The notes: a model not told the origin generated them from the letters alone. A stretch of DNA of 64,000 nucleotides from Hafnia alvei (GCF_900095695.1 NZ_FMIQ01000036.1:1-64000); one strand, 5' to 3'; numbered from the stretch's first letter, positions 20,157 to 31,214 are shown. A program made the numbers and translations.

Positions 20157-20180
20157 GCTCTGCCCAAGGTCGGGCAGAGC
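20157..20180 (-). promoter_or_regulatory. GC-rich hairpin just upstream of ampG
   Basis: A perfect 9-bp inverted repeat GCTCTGCCC/GGGCAGAGC with a 6-base loop lies 16 bases before the ampG start in the yajG-ampG gap. There is no U-tract, so it is more likely an attenuating or mRNA-protecting structure than a terminator (inference). Confidence 0.45.
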
Positions 20181-20257
20181 GGGGTGAAAACGGCGTATGC
20201 TCATCATCATTCGATCGTGCTCTTATCCGGCAAAACGAATGGCTCTGAGCATAGAGA

Positions 20258-20836
20258 TTAACGTGCGTTGGCTTTGATGAAGTCGCTGATGCTAGTGTCT
20301 TGCGCCATGTTAGATACGATGTCTGACATGGTATTATTGACGGCATTAGTGATTTTGCTATTCGATGCGGTAAATGCACCTTGCTCGTTGTAAACAGAGC
20401 GATAGTTTTTCACCTGCTTATTACCATTTTTCGCCTGTGCGATGATAGAAATATCAGCATTGGTGGTGATGTTGTAACGCAGATTGCCTTCTTTCACATC
20501 GGCATACAACTGGTTGACAACGATCTGCAAATCAACAGCGCCGCTTGGGCCGACCATATAACCGCGCTTAGTCATCTGATTTTCCAACACTTCCTGCAGC
20601 AAGAAACGCAGATCGCGTGAAGGCGTCAGCGTGACTAACTCACCATCGCGATTAACTTTTGCCAGCGCCTTATCTTGGCGAACATCCGCACCGTTAATGC
20701 TGATCGTGATGCCTTGCAAGGTTGGATCCTGCTGTGGCAAGGCCATCTTAGGGTTAACGTCTATTGTATTGGTGCTGGTTGCGCATCCGGCCAAAGCGAA
20801 AACGGCCAAAAGCGGGAAAAACAGTTTTTTGATCAT
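20258..20836 (-). CDS. yajG: YajG lipoprotein
   Basis: 192 residues, the same as E. coli YajG, if the start is ATG 20836. The signal peptide ends LAGC with Cys18 as lipid site. The mature part contains the conserved SINGADVRQDKALAKV and SRDLRFLLQEVLENQM segments. The function is unknown; it is an envelope lipoprotein. In-frame ATGs at 20842 and farther upstream exist, and no strong ribosome binding site settles the choice. Confidence 0.93.
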   Translation of the reverse strand: MIKKLFFPLLAVFALAGCATSTNTIDVNPKMALPQQDPTLQGITISINGADVRQDKALAKVNRDGELVTLTPSRDLRFLLQEVLENQMTKRGYMVGPSGAVDLQIVVNQLYADVKEGNLRYNITTNADISIIAQAKNGNKQVKNYRSVYNEQGAFTASNSKITNAVNNTMSDIVSNMAQDTSISDFIKANAR

Positions 20837-20890
20837 ATTCATCGAGTTAATAACCATTTTACGTGGGAAGACGCCGTGCCCATCCTTCAT

Positions 20891-21323
20891 CTATGACTGA
20901 GTATGATTATGACGAGCCAACGGGCTTTACGGACAAAATATCCGCCATCATAGCATTGCCATTGGGATGTTGAAGCCCCCTATAAATATTTTTATCTTAA
21001 GGATAATGAAATCACTAACGTGGTGGCGTTTTGTCTTTCTGTTTAAACATTAAACTGACTTTTAAAGCCACCCATTTGAATGATAGACAGAAAATTTTTA
21101 TAAGTTACGCTACGCAAAACACGATAAAAATGTTTTGTAGCGGCGTTAGTTGTGAAAAAACAGCTACGCTTAACGTTAAGATGTGTTTTCCGATTGGGCG
21201 TTTGTCCGCCCCTGATGTGGGCTGCCACTGATAATACTTGTGATGGTTTAGCCGTTTCGAGAAGGAAATACATTCCATTAAGAGCAGCGCTCTTTCTGCC
21301 GATGCAGTATGAGGGGATATCTT
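20891..21323. other. yajG-bolA divergent intergenic region
   Basis: About 430 bp without a credible gene. It should hold the promoters of yajG-ampG and of bolA. E. coli bolA has a stationary-phase gearbox promoter, but I could not place one here with confidence. An AGGGGAT ribosome binding site at the right end serves bolA. Confidence 0.4.
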
Positions 21324-21638
21324 ATGATGAGAGAACAGATAGAAGCAAAGTTACGCGCCGCGTTTGAACCTTTCTATCTTGAGGTGGTTGATGAAAGCTA
21401 TCGCCATAACGTACCGGCAGGTTCTGAAAGTCACTTTAAAGTTGTCATGGTTAGCGATCGTTTCCAAGGCGAGCGTTTCTTGACGCGTCATCGTTCTATA
21501 TATGGCGTTCTGTCAGAGGAACTGGCTGATGGTGTGCATGCGTTAGCCTTACATACCTATACCCATAAAGAGTGGGAGGCGTTGCAAGATACGGTTCCTG
21601 CATCTCCGCCCTGTCGCGGGGCTGGCACCCTAGCCTAA
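21324..21638 (+). CDS. bolA: Stress-response transcriptional regulator BolA
   Basis: 104 residues, against 105 in E. coli. BolA controls cell shape and motility/biofilm genes on entry to stationary phase and pairs with monothiol glutaredoxin Grx4 through an iron-sulfur cluster. The hallmark [20 protein letters not shown] and [13 protein letters not shown] regions, with the conserved His, are present, and the protein ends [14 protein letters not shown] 21324 is placed by the AGGGG site 7 bases upstream; the next codon is also ATG. Confidence 0.96.
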   Translation: MMREQIEAKLRAAFEPFYLEVVDESYRHNVPAGSESHFKVVMVSDRFQGERFLTRHRSIYGVLSEELADGVHALALHTYTHKEWEALQDTVPASPPCRGAGTLA

Positions 21639-21732
21639 GCTAACTTGCTTAAATAGGCGGCGAAAAGGCAAGTAAATTACCACGAAGGTGGAACTCTTAG
21701 CCGTTTTTGCTGTATTAATAGCGTGTTTGACG

Positions 21733-21762
21733 AGAAACGGCCCGAGTGGCCGTTTCTTTTTG
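21733..21762 (+). terminator. bolA terminator
   Basis: A 10-bp stem AGAAACGGCC/GGCCGTTTCT with a CGAGT loop and a TTTT tail, about 95 bases after the bolA stop codon. Confidence 0.85.
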
Positions 21763-21909
21763 TGTAGCAACTTTATGACTTAGGTGCGCACGCGATTTCG
21801 TGACTTTGGCCCGTGGAACTTGGCGCTACAACGTTCTACTGTTGTACCCGAGTTGCCGAGGTATCGCTCGAAACTGTGAATCACGCCGCGGACAGTTGGC
21901 GTGCGGTTC

Positions 21910-21938
21910 TCGACTCATCGCTCATGCATCGCTATAAT
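21910..21938 (+). promoter_or_regulatory. Candidate tig promoter
   Basis: TCGACT and a perfect TATAAT at 21933-21938 are 17 bp apart. The predicted start is about 270 bases before tig, so the ERIC at 21978-22103 would be in the tig leader. Confidence 0.55.
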
Positions 21939-21977
21939 GTCGCGTCTATTTTTTCCTGAATGTATTCGGGACGCTTC

Positions 21978-22103
21978 TACGCCCAAAGTACTTGATGTTG
22001 TTGCTAGGCGGCCAGCGAGTGAATCCCGATGAGCTTACACCGGTAAGTGATTAGGGTGAATAACCGCAGCCAACACCGTAGCGGCTTCAAGTAAGAAGGG
22101 ATA
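21978..22103. repeat. ERIC element (about 126 bp) upstream of tig
   Basis: The core GTGAATCCCGATGAGCTTAC and GGTAAGTGATTAGGGTGAAT is clearly ERIC, and the outer arms are more diverged than in the other copies. It lies between the candidate tig promoter and the tig start, so it is probably transcribed. Confidence 0.8.
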
Positions 22104-22217
22104 AACAGGGAACACGGTTCTGCTGAAAGCGGCCGTCCCGGTTCTGTGAAGTCGGGTTTTCTTCATTGAAAACGACTTCTGGAGTTGACCGAGCACTGTG
22201 ATTTTTTGAGGTATAAG

Positions 22218-23522
22218 ATGCAAGTTTCTGTTGAAACCACCGAAGGCCTTGGCCGCCGCGTAAATATTACTGTTGCAGCCGACAGCATTGAAAAAGCAGT
22301 AAACAGTGAGCTGGTCAACGTGGCTAAAAAAGCACGTATCGACGGCTTCCGTAAAGGTAAAGTGCCAATGCACATTATCTCTCAGCGTTATGGCGCATCT
22401 GTTCGCCAGGACGTTCTGGGCGATCTGATGCAGCGTAACTTCGTTGATGCGATCATCAAAGAAAAACTGAATCCAGCTGGCGCGCCTAACTATGTACCAG
22501 GCGAATACAAACTGGGCGAAGACTTCTCTTTCGCGGTTGAATTCGAAGTTTACCCAGAGATCGAACTGAAAGATCTGGAAAGCATCGAAGTTGAAAAGCC
22601 AGTTGTTGAAGTCACTGACGCTGACGTTGACGCGATGCTGGACACCCTGCGTAAGCAGCAGGCAACTTGGACTGCAACCGAACGTGCAGTTGAAGCTGAA
22701 GACCGCGTAACCGTAGATTTCACCGGTTCTATCGACGGCGAAGTTTTCGAAGGCGGCAAAGCCTCTGATTTCGTTCTGGCAATGGGCCAGGGTCGTATGA
22801 TCCCAGGTTTCGAAGAAGGTATTCTGGGCCACAAAGCGGGTGAAGAATTCGCTATCGAAGTGACCTTCCCAGAAGATTACCACGCTGAAAACCTGAAAGG
22901 TAAAGCGGCTAAATTCGATATCGTTCTGAAGAAAGTTGAAGAACGCGAACTGCCAGAATTCACCGAAGAATTCATCAAACGTTTCGGCGTTGCTGATGGT
23001 TCTCTGGATGGTCTGAAAGCTGAAGTGCGTAAAAACATGGAACGCGAACTGAAAGGCGCAGTACGTAACCGTATCAAGTCTCAGGTTATCGACGGTCTGG
23101 TTAAAGCAAACGACATCGACGTTCCAGCTGCACTGATTGACGGTGAAGTTGACGTTCTGCGTCGTCAGGCTGCACAGCGTTTCGGTGGCAACGAGAAACA
23201 AGCTCTGGAACTGCCACGCGAACTGTTCGAAGAACAGGCTAAACGTCGCGTTGTTGTAGGTCTGTTGCTGGGTGAAGTTATCACCAAGAAAGAGCTGAAA
23301 GCTGATGAAGATCGCGTTAAAGCGCTGATCGAAGAAATGGCTTCTGCTTACGAAGATCCAAAAGAAGTGGTTGAGTTCTACAGCAAAAATAAAGAGCTGA
23401 TGAACAACATGCGTAATGTTGCTCTGGAAGAACAAGCTGTTGAAGCACTGCTGGCTAGCGCTAAAGTGTCTGAAAAAGCGACCAACTTCAGCGAACTGAT
23501 GAACCAGACTCAGGCTGCGTAA
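22218..23522 (+). CDS. tig: Trigger factor
   Basis: 434 residues, against 432 in E. coli. A ribosome-bound chaperone and prolyl isomerase that meets nascent chains at the exit tunnel. Order: N-terminal ribosome-binding domain with the GFRKGKVP signature, a central FKBP-type isomerase domain (about residues 150-245, [19 protein letters not shown]), and a helical C-terminal chaperone domain. ATG 22218 follows TTTGAGG. Codon use is strongly biased, as expected for a highly expressed gene, which also produces a long open frame on the opposite strand. Confidence 0.98.
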   Translation: MQVSVETTEGLGRRVNITVAADSIEKAVNSELVNVAKKARIDGFRKGKVPMHIISQRYGASVRQDVLGDLMQRNFVDAIIKEKLNPAGAPNYVPGEYKLGEDFSFAVEFEVYPEIELKDLESIEVEKPVVEVTDADVDAMLDTLRKQQATWTATERAVEAEDRVTVDFTGSIDGEVFEGGKASDFVLAMGQGRMIPGFEEGILGHKAGEEFAIEVTFPEDYHAENLKGKAAKFDIVLKKVEERELPEFTEEFIKRFGVADGSLDGLKAEVRKNMERELKGAVRNRIKSQVIDGLVKANDIDVPAALIDGEVDVLRRQAAQRFGGNEKQALELPRELFEEQAKRRVVVGLLLGEVITKKELKADEDRVKALIEEMASAYEDPKEVVEFYSKNKELMNNMRNVALEEQAVEALLASAKVSEKATNFSELMNQTQAA

Positions 23523-23558
23523 TGTTGCTCTGAACGGCTTATTCGTTCCGAAGTAATA

Positions 23559-23590
23559 AAAACCTTCGCTCTTGGGCGAAGGTTTTTTTA
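23559..23590 (+). terminator. tig terminator
   Basis: A 9-bp stem AACCTTCGC/GCGAAGGTT with a 6-base loop is followed by TTTTT. Confidence 0.88.
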
Positions 23591-23755
23591 TGGGAAAAGG
23601 TTTATTTCTTTGATTACTGTCCCCAAATATTGGCTAAGTGTCTAACCTATAACAACAGACACAGACAGTTGAGCATGGTCAACATAGTTTATCTACAGTA
23701 GAATCAAAGCAAATAATGCCAATAATGCCAAAGTGATTTCTATAGGAGACGGTTA

Positions 23756-24376
23756 ATGTCATACAGTGGCGAGCGTGATTTAGCACCGCACATGGCCTTA
23801 GTGCCAATGGTTGTTGAACAGACTTCGCGTGGCGAACGTTCATACGATATTTTTTCCCGTCTGTTGAAAGAACGAATCATCTTCCTGACTGGTCAGGTTG
23901 AAGATCACATGGCAAATCTGATTGTGGCTCAGATGCTGTTCCTCGAAGCAGAAAACCCAGAGAAAGATATCCATCTTTATATCAACTCACCGGGTGGCGT
24001 TATTACTGCAGGCATGTCAATTTATGACACCATGCAGTTTATCAAACCCGATGTGAGCACCATCTGTATGGGACAGGCGTGTTCCATGGGCGCGTTTCTG
24101 CTGACGGCAGGGGCGAAAGGTAAGCGTTTCTGCCTGCCAAATTCACGCGTGATGATTCACCAGCCGTTGGGTGGTTTCCAAGGGCAGGCGACGGATATTG
24201 AAATTCACGCCAAAGAAATCCTGAAAGTTAAAGCTCGTATGAATGAGCTAATGGCAAAACATTCAGGTAAATCGCTCGAAGAAATCGAGCGTGATACCGA
24301 ACGTGACCGCTTCTTGTCAGCGGACGAAGCTGTAGAGTACGGCTTGGTTGATTCGGTAATGACTCACCGCGGCTGA
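23756..24376 (+). CDS. clpP: ATP-dependent Clp protease proteolytic subunit
   Basis: 206 residues, against 207 in E. coli. A serine peptidase forming a 14-mer barrel that degrades substrates fed by ClpX or ClpA. The catalytic Ser is in [11 protein letters not shown], the His in MIHQPLGG, and the Asp in the downstream helical region. The first residues resemble the E. coli propeptide. An AGGAG site precedes the ATG. clpX follows after 265 bases. Confidence 0.98.
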   Translation: MSYSGERDLAPHMALVPMVVEQTSRGERSYDIFSRLLKERIIFLTGQVEDHMANLIVAQMLFLEAENPEKDIHLYINSPGGVITAGMSIYDTMQFIKPDVSTICMGQACSMGAFLLTAGAKGKRFCLPNSRVMIHQPLGGFQGQATDIEIHAKEILKVKARMNELMAKHSGKSLEEIERDTERDRFLSADEAVEYGLVDSVMTHRG

Positions 24377-24641
24377 TTGTGTCAGACTACGGCCTAGATT
24401 CAGGACGTCTGTGAGACCTATTATCTCGTCCAGCCGCCGATAGAGTGACTATCATGTTACGGCGGGTTGCCGATATACTATAGTGAATATAAAGCGCGGA
24501 GCGATGCCCGCATCGCGCTAATGGGTTATATAGACTACGCTGATAGGCCGTTTTGCGCAGATTGGTCGCACTGCCGTTGAGCGGTCTTAGCCGTAATAGG
24601 CTGATTCGACGGGACAGATACTTAATGAAAGAGGTTTACTG

Positions 24642-25913
24642 ATGACAGATAAGCGCAAAGACGGTTCAGGCAAGCTGCTGTACTGTTCTTTTTGCGGCAA
24701 AAGCCAGCATGAAGTTCGTAAGCTGATCGCCGGGCCGTCAGTGTATATCTGCGACGAGTGTGTCGATCTGTGTAATGACATCATTCGCGAAGAGATTAAA
24801 GAAGTTGCTCCACACCGTGAGCGCAGCTCTCTGCCAACGCCGCATGAAATCCGTAACCATTTAGATGATTACGTTATTGGTCAGGAACAGGCGAAAAAAG
24901 TCTTGGCGGTAGCGGTGTATAACCACTACAAGCGCCTGCGTAACGGCGATAGCAGCAACGGTGTCGAACTGGGCAAAAGTAATATCTTGCTGATCGGTCC
25001 AACCGGTAGCGGTAAAACTTTGCTGGCGGAAACGCTGGCACGTTTCCTTGATGTGCCATTTACCATGGCTGATGCAACGACCCTAACCGAAGCCGGTTAT
25101 GTGGGCGAAGACGTTGAAAATATCATTCAGAAGCTATTGCAGAAGTGTGATTACGACGTTCAGAAAGCACAGCGCGGTATCGTATACATTGACGAAATCG
25201 ATAAGATTTCTCGTAAGTCTGACAACCCGTCTATCACCCGTGATGTTTCAGGTGAAGGCGTACAGCAGGCATTGCTGAAGCTGATTGAAGGTACTATCGC
25301 TGCGGTTCCACCTCAGGGCGGCCGTAAGCATCCACAGCAGGAATTCTTACAGGTTGATACCTCTAAGATCCTGTTTATCTGTGGCGGTGCTTTCGCTGGC
25401 TTGGATAAAGTTATTGGCCAGCGTGTGAATACCGGCACCGGTATTGGTTTTGGCGCAACGGTTAAAGCGTTGTCTGAAAAAGCAACCGAAGGCGAGTTGC
25501 TGGCTCAGGCAGAACCAGAAGATTTGATCAAATTTGGTCTGATCCCTGAGTTCATCGGTCGTTTGCCAGTTGTCGCTACCCTGCGTGAACTGAGTGAAGA
25601 CGCGCTGATTCAGATCCTGAAAGAGCCAAAAAATGCCCTGACCAAACAGTATCAGGCATTATTTAATCTGGAAGGTGTAGATCTGGAGTTCCGTGACGAA
25701 GCCCTGACGGCTATCGCGAAAAAAGCGATGGCGCGTAAAACAGGTGCTCGTGGTCTGCGTTCTATCGTTGAAGGCGCGTTGCTGGAAACGATGTACGACT
25801 TACCATCAATGGAAAACGTCGAAAAAGTGGTTGTCGACGAAAACGTCATTGAAGGTCAGGCGGAGCCAATGCTGATTTATGGCAAACCAGAAGCACAGGC
25901 TTCTGGCGAATAA
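24642..25913 (+). CDS. clpX: ATP-dependent Clp protease ATP-binding subunit ClpX
   Basis: 423 residues, against 424 in E. coli. A AAA+ unfoldase. It has an N-terminal four-cysteine zinc domain (YCSFCGKSQ and ICDECVDLC), Walker [13 protein letters not shown], Walker [11 protein letters not shown], pore loop GYVGEDVE, and a sensor region in the small domain. It forms hexamers that dock on ClpP and recognise ssrA-tagged and specific substrates. Confidence 0.98.
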   Translation: MTDKRKDGSGKLLYCSFCGKSQHEVRKLIAGPSVYICDECVDLCNDIIREEIKEVAPHRERSSLPTPHEIRNHLDDYVIGQEQAKKVLAVAVYNHYKRLRNGDSSNGVELGKSNILLIGPTGSGKTLLAETLARFLDVPFTMADATTLTEAGYVGEDVENIIQKLLQKCDYDVQKAQRGIVYIDEIDKISRKSDNPSITRDVSGEGVQQALLKLIEGTIAAVPPQGGRKHPQQEFLQVDTSKILFICGGAFAGLDKVIGQRVNTGTGIGFGATVKALSEKATEGELLAQAEPEDLIKFGLIPEFIGRLPVVATLRELSEDALIQILKEPKNALTKQYQALFNLEGVDLEFRDEALTAIAKKAMARKTGARGLRSIVEGALLETMYDLPSMENVEKVVVDENVIEGQAEPMLIYGKPEAQASGE

Positions 25914-25940
25914 TTAGCCAGTAAACTGATGGGTTATCAA

Positions 25941-25973
25941 TAAAATGGGGGATTTTATCTCCCATTTTTTTTT
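25941..25973 (+). terminator. clpX terminator
   Basis: The AAAATGGG/CCCATTTT stem extends inward as GGGA/TCTC-type pairs, is closed by a TTTTA loop, and is followed by a run of nine T. Confidence 0.85.
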
Positions 25974-25987
25974 CTGTTGTTGTTTGC

Positions 25988-26016
25988 GTTGAATCCCTGG
26001 TAAACATCCCCATATA
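25988..26016 (+). promoter_or_regulatory. Sigma-32 (heat shock) promoter of lon
   Basis: GTTGAA and CCCCATATA are 14 bp apart, matching the heat-shock sigma factor consensus (CTTGAA, CCCCATNT) and the known lon promoter of E. coli. It lies about 90 bases upstream of the lon start. Confidence 0.85.
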
Positions 26017-26103
26017 CTCAGATACAAACTGGGTGAAGCAACAACGTAAAACGGGTTGTAAGATTCCCATAACCTGGCGGAAGCTAAACTAAGAGAGAGC
26101 TCT

Positions 26104-28458
26104 ATGAATCCTGAGCGTTCCGAACGCATAGAAATCCCCGTATTGCCTCTGCGCGATGTGGTGGTTTATCCGCACATGGTGATTCCATTGTTCGTAGGCC
26201 GGGAAAAGTCAATCCGGTGCCTAGAAGCCGCAATGGATCACGACAAGAAGATCCTGCTGGTCGCGCAAAAGGAAGCCTCAACGGATGAACCAGGGGTAAA
26301 TGACCTTTTCTCTGTAGGTACCGTTGCCTCTATTTTACAGATGCTGAAATTGCCCGATGGCACCGTCAAAGTGCTGGTTGAGGGACTTCAGCGTGCGAAA
26401 ATCACTACGTTATCTGACAGTGGTGAACATTTTGCTGCACAGGCTGAATATTTAGAAATTCCAGAAATGGACGAGCGCGAACAAGAAGTGCTGGTTCGTA
26501 CCGCCATTAATCAGTTTGAAGGCTATATCAAACTGAATAAAAAGATCCCACCAGAAGTGCTGACATCGCTCAACAGTATTGACGATGCGGCTAAGCTGGC
26601 AGATACCATTGCTGCACACATGCCGTTGAAGTTAAACGACAAGCAGGCCGTGTTGGAAATGTCAGACGTGACCGAGCGTCTAGAATATCTGATGGCGATG
26701 ATGGAGTCTGAAATCGATCTGCTGCAGGTTGAAAAACGCATTCGTAACCGCGTTAAAAAGCAGATGGAAAAGAGCCAGCGCGAGTACTATCTGAATGAGC
26801 AAATGAAAGCGATTCAGAAAGAACTGGGCGAAATGGACGACACGCCAGACGAATTCGAAGCGCTGAAACGCAAAATCGAAGCGGCAAAAATGCCGAAAGA
26901 CGCGCGCGAGAAAACGGAAGCCGAGCTGCAAAAGCTGAAGATGATGTCGCCGATGTCCGCTGAAGCAACCGTGGTGCGTGGCTATATCGATTGGATGATT
27001 CAGGTTCCGTGGAATGCGCGCAGCAAGGTCAAAAAAGATCTAAATAAAGCGCAGGAAATTCTGGATACCGATCATTACGGTCTTGAGCGCGTCAAAGACC
27101 GAATTCTGGAATATTTAGCGGTTCAGAGTCGTGTTAGCAAAATTAAAGGGCCTATCCTCTGTCTGGTTGGGCCTCCAGGGGTCGGTAAGACCTCTTTGGG
27201 TCAGTCTATTGCCCGTGCTACGGGGCGTCAGTATGTCCGTATGGCGCTGGGTGGCGTGCGTGATGAAGCCGAAATTCGCGGCCATCGCCGTACCTATATC
27301 GGTTCTATGCCGGGTAAACTGATCCAGAAGATGGCCAAGGTTGGGGTGAAAAACCCACTGTTCCTGCTCGATGAGATCGACAAAATGTCTTCGGACATGC
27401 GTGGCGATCCGGCTTCAGCGCTGCTGGAAGTTCTGGATCCAGAACAGAATATCGCGTTCAACGACCACTATCTGGAAGTTGATTACGATCTGTCTGACGT
27501 GATGTTTGTGGCAACATCGAACTCGATGAACATTCCTGCGCCGTTGTTGGATCGTATGGAAGTGATTCGTCTGTCGGGTTACACCGAAGATGAAAAACTC
27601 AACATTGCGAAACAGCATCTGCTGCCAAAACAGTTGGAACGCAACGCACTGAAAAAAGGTGAGTTGACGGTTGATGACAGCGCAATTAGCGGCATTATTC
27701 GCTATTACACGCGTGAAGCGGGCGTGCGTAGTCTGGAACGTGAAATCTCAAAACTGTGCCGTAAGGCGGTTAAAAATCTGCTGATGGATAAATCCGTTAA
27801 GCATATTGAGATCAACGGCGACAACCTGAAAGACTTCTTAGGTGTGCAGCGCTACGACTATGGCCGTGCGGACAGTGAAAACCGTGTGGGTCAGGTTACT
27901 GGCTTGGCATGGACCGAAGTAGGCGGCGATTTGCTGACGATTGAAACCGCATGCGTGCCAGGCAAAGGCAAGCTGACGTATACCGGTTCTTTAGGTGAAG
28001 TCATGCAGGAATCCATCCAGGCGGCGTTGACCGTGGTACGCGCTCGTGCTGAGAAATTGGGTATCAACCCTGATTTCTACGAAAAGCGTGATATTCACGT
28101 CCATGTGCCTGAAGGTGCTACGCCGAAAGATGGTCCAAGTGCGGGTATTGCGATGTGCACCGCGCTGGTTTCATGCTTAACCGGTAATCCTGTGCGTGCC
28201 GATGTTGCTATGACCGGTGAAATTACGCTGCGTGGGTTAGTGTTGCCTATCGGTGGTTTGAAAGAAAAACTGCTGGCAGCTCACCGCGGTGGAATTAAAA
28301 CCGTGCTGATCCCAGACGAAAACAAACGCGATTTGGAAGAGATTCCAGACAACGTGTTGGCCGATCTGGATATCCATCCGGTGAAGCGAATTGATGAAGT
28401 TTTAGCCTTGGCGCTGCAAAATTCACCATTCGGAATGGAAGTGGTTACCGCGAAATAG
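26104..28458 (+). CDS. lon: ATP-dependent protease Lon
   Basis: 784 residues, identical in length to E. coli Lon. Order: N-terminal substrate-binding domain and coiled coil, AAA+ module (Walker [13 protein letters not shown], Walker [11 protein letters not shown]), and a serine-lysine protease domain with Ser in [11 protein letters not shown] and Lys in [13 protein letters not shown]. It degrades misfolded proteins and regulators such as SulA and RcsA in E. coli. Heat-shock control is supported by the promoter upstream. Confidence 0.98.
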   Translation: MNPERSERIEIPVLPLRDVVVYPHMVIPLFVGREKSIRCLEAAMDHDKKILLVAQKEASTDEPGVNDLFSVGTVASILQMLKLPDGTVKVLVEGLQRAKITTLSDSGEHFAAQAEYLEIPEMDEREQEVLVRTAINQFEGYIKLNKKIPPEVLTSLNSIDDAAKLADTIAAHMPLKLNDKQAVLEMSDVTERLEYLMAMMESEIDLLQVEKRIRNRVKKQMEKSQREYYLNEQMKAIQKELGEMDDTPDEFEALKRKIEAAKMPKDAREKTEAELQKLKMMSPMSAEATVVRGYIDWMIQVPWNARSKVKKDLNKAQEILDTDHYGLERVKDRILEYLAVQSRVSKIKGPILCLVGPPGVGKTSLGQSIARATGRQYVRMALGGVRDEAEIRGHRRTYIGSMPGKLIQKMAKVGVKNPLFLLDEIDKMSSDMRGDPASALLEVLDPEQNIAFNDHYLEVDYDLSDVMFVATSNSMNIPAPLLDRMEVIRLSGYTEDEKLNIAKQHLLPKQLERNALKKGELTVDDSAISGIIRYYTREAGVRSLEREISKLCRKAVKNLLMDKSVKHIEINGDNLKDFLGVQRYDYGRADSENRVGQVTGLAWTEVGGDLLTIETACVPGKGKLTYTGSLGEVMQESIQAALTVVRARAEKLGINPDFYEKRDIHVHVPEGATPKDGPSAGIAMCTALVSCLTGNPVRADVAMTGEITLRGLVLPIGGLKEKLLAAHRGGIKTVLIPDENKRDLEEIPDNVLADLDIHPVKRIDEVLALALQNSPFGMEVVTAK

Positions 28459-28490
28459 TGATATATCGCATAAACCGCTGATAAAACCTA

Positions 28491-28527
28491 TGCTGGCAGT
28501 CTATTTCGGACTTGCCAGCATTTTTTT
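28491..28527 (+). terminator. lon terminator
   Basis: A TGCTGGCA/TGCCAGCA stem with inner GTC/GAC pairs is followed by TTTTTTT. Confidence 0.88.
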
Positions 28528-28676
28528 GTGCAGCTAACTTAGAGCCCTGTCAAATTAGGAAAAGCCGCATCTCATGTGTCTTGCCATGAACTGACAGGAT
28601 TGATATAACTGCAGCGCAGCCGTACCCTAAGGACAATATTCCAGTACGGCATAAGATTTCTAAAGGGGATGAAAGA

Positions 28677-28949
28677 GTGAATAAGTCACAACTGGTCGAT
28701 AAGATTGCCGAAGGCGCAGATATTTCTAAAGCAGCAGCTGGCCGTGCATTAGATGCGATTATTGCGTCTGTTACTGAGTCTTTGCAGAGCGGTGATTCTG
28801 TTGCTCTGGTCGGTTTTGGTACTTTTGACGTGCGCGAACGTTCTGCACGTACTGGCCGTAACCCTCAGACAGGTAAAGAAATCAGCATTCCTGCTGCCAA
28901 AGTACCTGGTTTCCGTGCTGGCAAGGCACTGAAAGACGCTGTTAATTAA
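28677..28949 (+). CDS. hupB: DNA-binding protein HU-beta
   Basis: 90 residues, the usual HU length. A nucleoid protein that bends DNA as an HU alpha-beta or beta-beta dimer. The [18 protein letters not shown] beta-arm with its Pro tip is intact. The start is GTG, with AAAGGGG upstream. Confidence 0.97.
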   Translation: MNKSQLVDKIAEGADISKAAAGRALDAIIASVTESLQSGDSVALVGFGTFDVRERSARTGRNPQTGKEISIPAAKVPGFRAGKALKDAVN

Positions 28950-29059
28950 TAATGCGTCTGGCTCAACCGTCTGAATTTGTTTGTATGTTATGAAGCCACG
29001 TGAGTGGAAACAATGAAACATTAGACTGACGTGGCTGAGTTGCTAGGGTAAAATACAAG

Positions 29060-29088
29060 GCGCATCATAACTGATGCGCTTTTTTTTT
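29060..29088 (+). terminator. hupB terminator
   Basis: An 8-bp stem GCGCATCA/TGATGCGC with a TAAC loop is followed by nine T. The rest of the hupB-ppiD gap (28950-29270) holds no other gene and should contain the ppiD promoter. Confidence 0.9.
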
Positions 29089-29270
29089 ATGGCTGAAGTT
29101 TCATGGAAACAGAGCCTTTCCCAGTAGGTCGATTCGGTTAATGGGATAGGTTTTTGATCTTATAGCCCAATTTTATCGTATTACGTGTGCAGTGTTGGCT
29201 ACGAATCAGATAGACTGAGCCGACAAAAATTACTGTATTACCCACAATCACAGCGGAGTGTTGCCACACT

Positions 29271-31154
29271 ATGATGGACAATTTACGCGCGGCCGCTAAT
29301 CACGTCGTGCTCAAAATCATCCTGGGCCTAATCATCGTGTCATTTGTTTTGACCGGGGTAGGGGGTTATTTGACCGGCGGTTCCGGTGACTATGCGGCTA
29401 AGGTCGATGGTCAGGAAATTAGCCGTGGTCAGCTTGAGCAAGCGGTTCAAAGCGAACGTAGTCGCTTACAGCAGCAATTGGGCGACCAATTTTCAGTGTT
29501 GGCAGGTAACGAAGGCTATATGAAGGAACTGCGCAAGCAGGCTCTTAATCGCCTAATTGATGACACTCTGCTTGATCAGTACGCCAAGAAATTGGGTCTG
29601 GGGATCAGCGATGAGCAGGTGAAAGAAGCTATCTGGGCAATGCCTTACTTCCAGACCAACAACCAGTTCGACAATGCTAAGTATCTGAACATTATTGCCA
29701 ATATGGGATTAAGCCCAGATACCTATGCGCAGTTGGTTCGCCAGCAGCTCACCAGCCAGCAGCTGATTCAGGCATACACCGCAACAGGCTTTACGCTGCC
29801 GGTAGAAGTTGAAGCGATGGCTGCGTTAACAATGCAGCAGCGCGATGTGCGTTTGGCGACGATTGATATCAAAGCGTTGGAGAAAGCTCAGCAGGTTACT
29901 GATGAAGAGCTGAAAGCCTACTACGAACAAAACCGAAATAGTTTTATTGCGCCGGAAGAAGTGAAGGTTAGCTATATCGAAATGGATGCTGCGGCGATTC
30001 AGGACAAAGTCACCGCCTCTGATGAAGAAATCGCAGCTTATTACGATCAGCACAAATCCAGCTACACTCAGCCGGAGCGCAAAGATTACAGCGTTATTCA
30101 GGTAAAAACTGAAGCTGATGCTAAAGCGGTATTGGATGAACTGAACAGCGGTGCTGATTTCGCCAAGGTAGCAGCCGAGAAATCCACTGACATCATCTCG
30201 CGTAAAAACGGCGGTGAGTTGGGATGGCTAGAGCCGGGCACTACGCCAGATGAAATTCTGGGCGCTAAGTTAACCACTAAAGGTCAGCTGTCAGGCGCGG
30301 TAAAATCAAGCGTTGGCTACCTCGTTATTCGCCTGAATGACGTGAAACCAGAGCAGGTAAAACCTCTGGCTGAAGTCCGTGCGGATATTGCCACTCAGGT
30401 AAAACAACAGAAAGCGCTGGATGCTTACTATGCGTTACAGCAAAAAGTGAGTGACTCTGCAACCAGCGATAATGAATCACTGGCGGGCGCAGAAGAAGCG
30501 GCCGGCGTGAAGGCGATTGAAACTGGCTGGTTTACACGTGACAGCGTTCCTGCAGCGCTGAACTTCAAACCCGTTACTCAGGCCATCTTCGATGGTTCCC
30601 TGATTGGTGAGAATGGCGCTCCAGGAAGCAACTCTGATGTGATCAGCGCCGAAGGCGACCGTGCTTTTGTGATCCGTATCTCTGGTCATAAGCCAGAAGG
30701 GGTTAAACCGATGGATCAGGTTAAAGATCAAATCACCAATATGGTGAAGCGTCAGAAAGCCATCCAGCAGGCACGTAATGAAGGCGACAAACTGCTGAGC
30801 GCATTGCAGTCAGGTAAAGGTGACGAAGCGCTGAAAGCTGCGGGGATTAGTTTCGGTGCAGAGCAGACGTTGACGCGAGCCTCTGAGGATCGTCAGTTAG
30901 CCGATACCGTGTTTGCCATGGCGCAGCCAAAAGATAACAAGCCGGTTTATGGTTTGGCCCAAGATCGTCAAGACAACATCGTGCTGATCCAATTGGATGC
31001 GGTTAAGTCGGGTCATATGAGTAATGAAGAACTTAAAGCCTTCTCTTCTCAGATGTTGACCGGTGCAACCGGCATTACCTTCGACTCTCTGATGGATAAT
31101 CTGCGTTCAAATGCCAAAATTAAATTAGGCAGCGCAGCGAGCGAAATGCAGTAA
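29271..31154 (+). CDS. ppiD: Periplasmic folding chaperone PpiD
   Basis: 627 residues, against 623 in E. coli. Anchored by a single N-terminal membrane helix (about residues 13-34), with the rest in the periplasm. A SurA-like N-terminal region is followed by a parvulin domain around residues 265-355 (YTQPERKDYSVIQV to ELGWLEPG) and a C-terminal chaperone part. It works near the Sec translocon, helping newly exported proteins. The isomerase domain is reported inactive in E. coli. Confidence 0.96.
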   Translation: MMDNLRAAANHVVLKIILGLIIVSFVLTGVGGYLTGGSGDYAAKVDGQEISRGQLEQAVQSERSRLQQQLGDQFSVLAGNEGYMKELRKQALNRLIDDTLLDQYAKKLGLGISDEQVKEAIWAMPYFQTNNQFDNAKYLNIIANMGLSPDTYAQLVRQQLTSQQLIQAYTATGFTLPVEVEAMAALTMQQRDVRLATIDIKALEKAQQVTDEELKAYYEQNRNSFIAPEEVKVSYIEMDAAAIQDKVTASDEEIAAYYDQHKSSYTQPERKDYSVIQVKTEADAKAVLDELNSGADFAKVAAEKSTDIISRKNGGELGWLEPGTTPDEILGAKLTTKGQLSGAVKSSVGYLVIRLNDVKPEQVKPLAEVRADIATQVKQQKALDAYYALQQKVSDSATSDNESLAGAEEAAGVKAIETGWFTRDSVPAALNFKPVTQAIFDGSLIGENGAPGSNSDVISAEGDRAFVIRISGHKPEGVKPMDQVKDQITNMVKRQKAIQQARNEGDKLLSALQSGKGDEALKAAGISFGAEQTLTRASEDRQLADTVFAMAQPKDNKPVYGLAQDRQDNIVLIQLDAVKSGHMSNEELKAFSSQMLTGATGITFDSLMDNLRSNAKIKLGSAASEMQ

Positions 31155-31188
31155 GCATCGCACTAAATTTGCATCCTGATGCAATCTC

Positions 31189-31214
31189 AAAAGGCCGCTT
31201 ATGCGGCCTTTTCC
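31189..31214 (+). terminator. ppiD terminator
   Basis: A 9-bp stem AAAGGCCGC/GCGGCCTTT with a TTAT loop and a short T tail, about 35 bases after the ppiD stop. Confidence 0.75.

Noticed and set aside
22035-23435. 466-codon open frame on the minus strand across tig
   Set aside because: It is the mirror of the strongly codon-biased tig gene, is rich in Phe, Gln, Val and Asn, and has no domain or ribosome binding site.
24061-24120. Cys next to the catalytic Ser of ClpP (GQACSMG rather than GQAASMG)
   Set aside because: I recall the same change in other Enterobacterales such as Yersinia, and all catalytic residues are present, so it is not treated as unusual.
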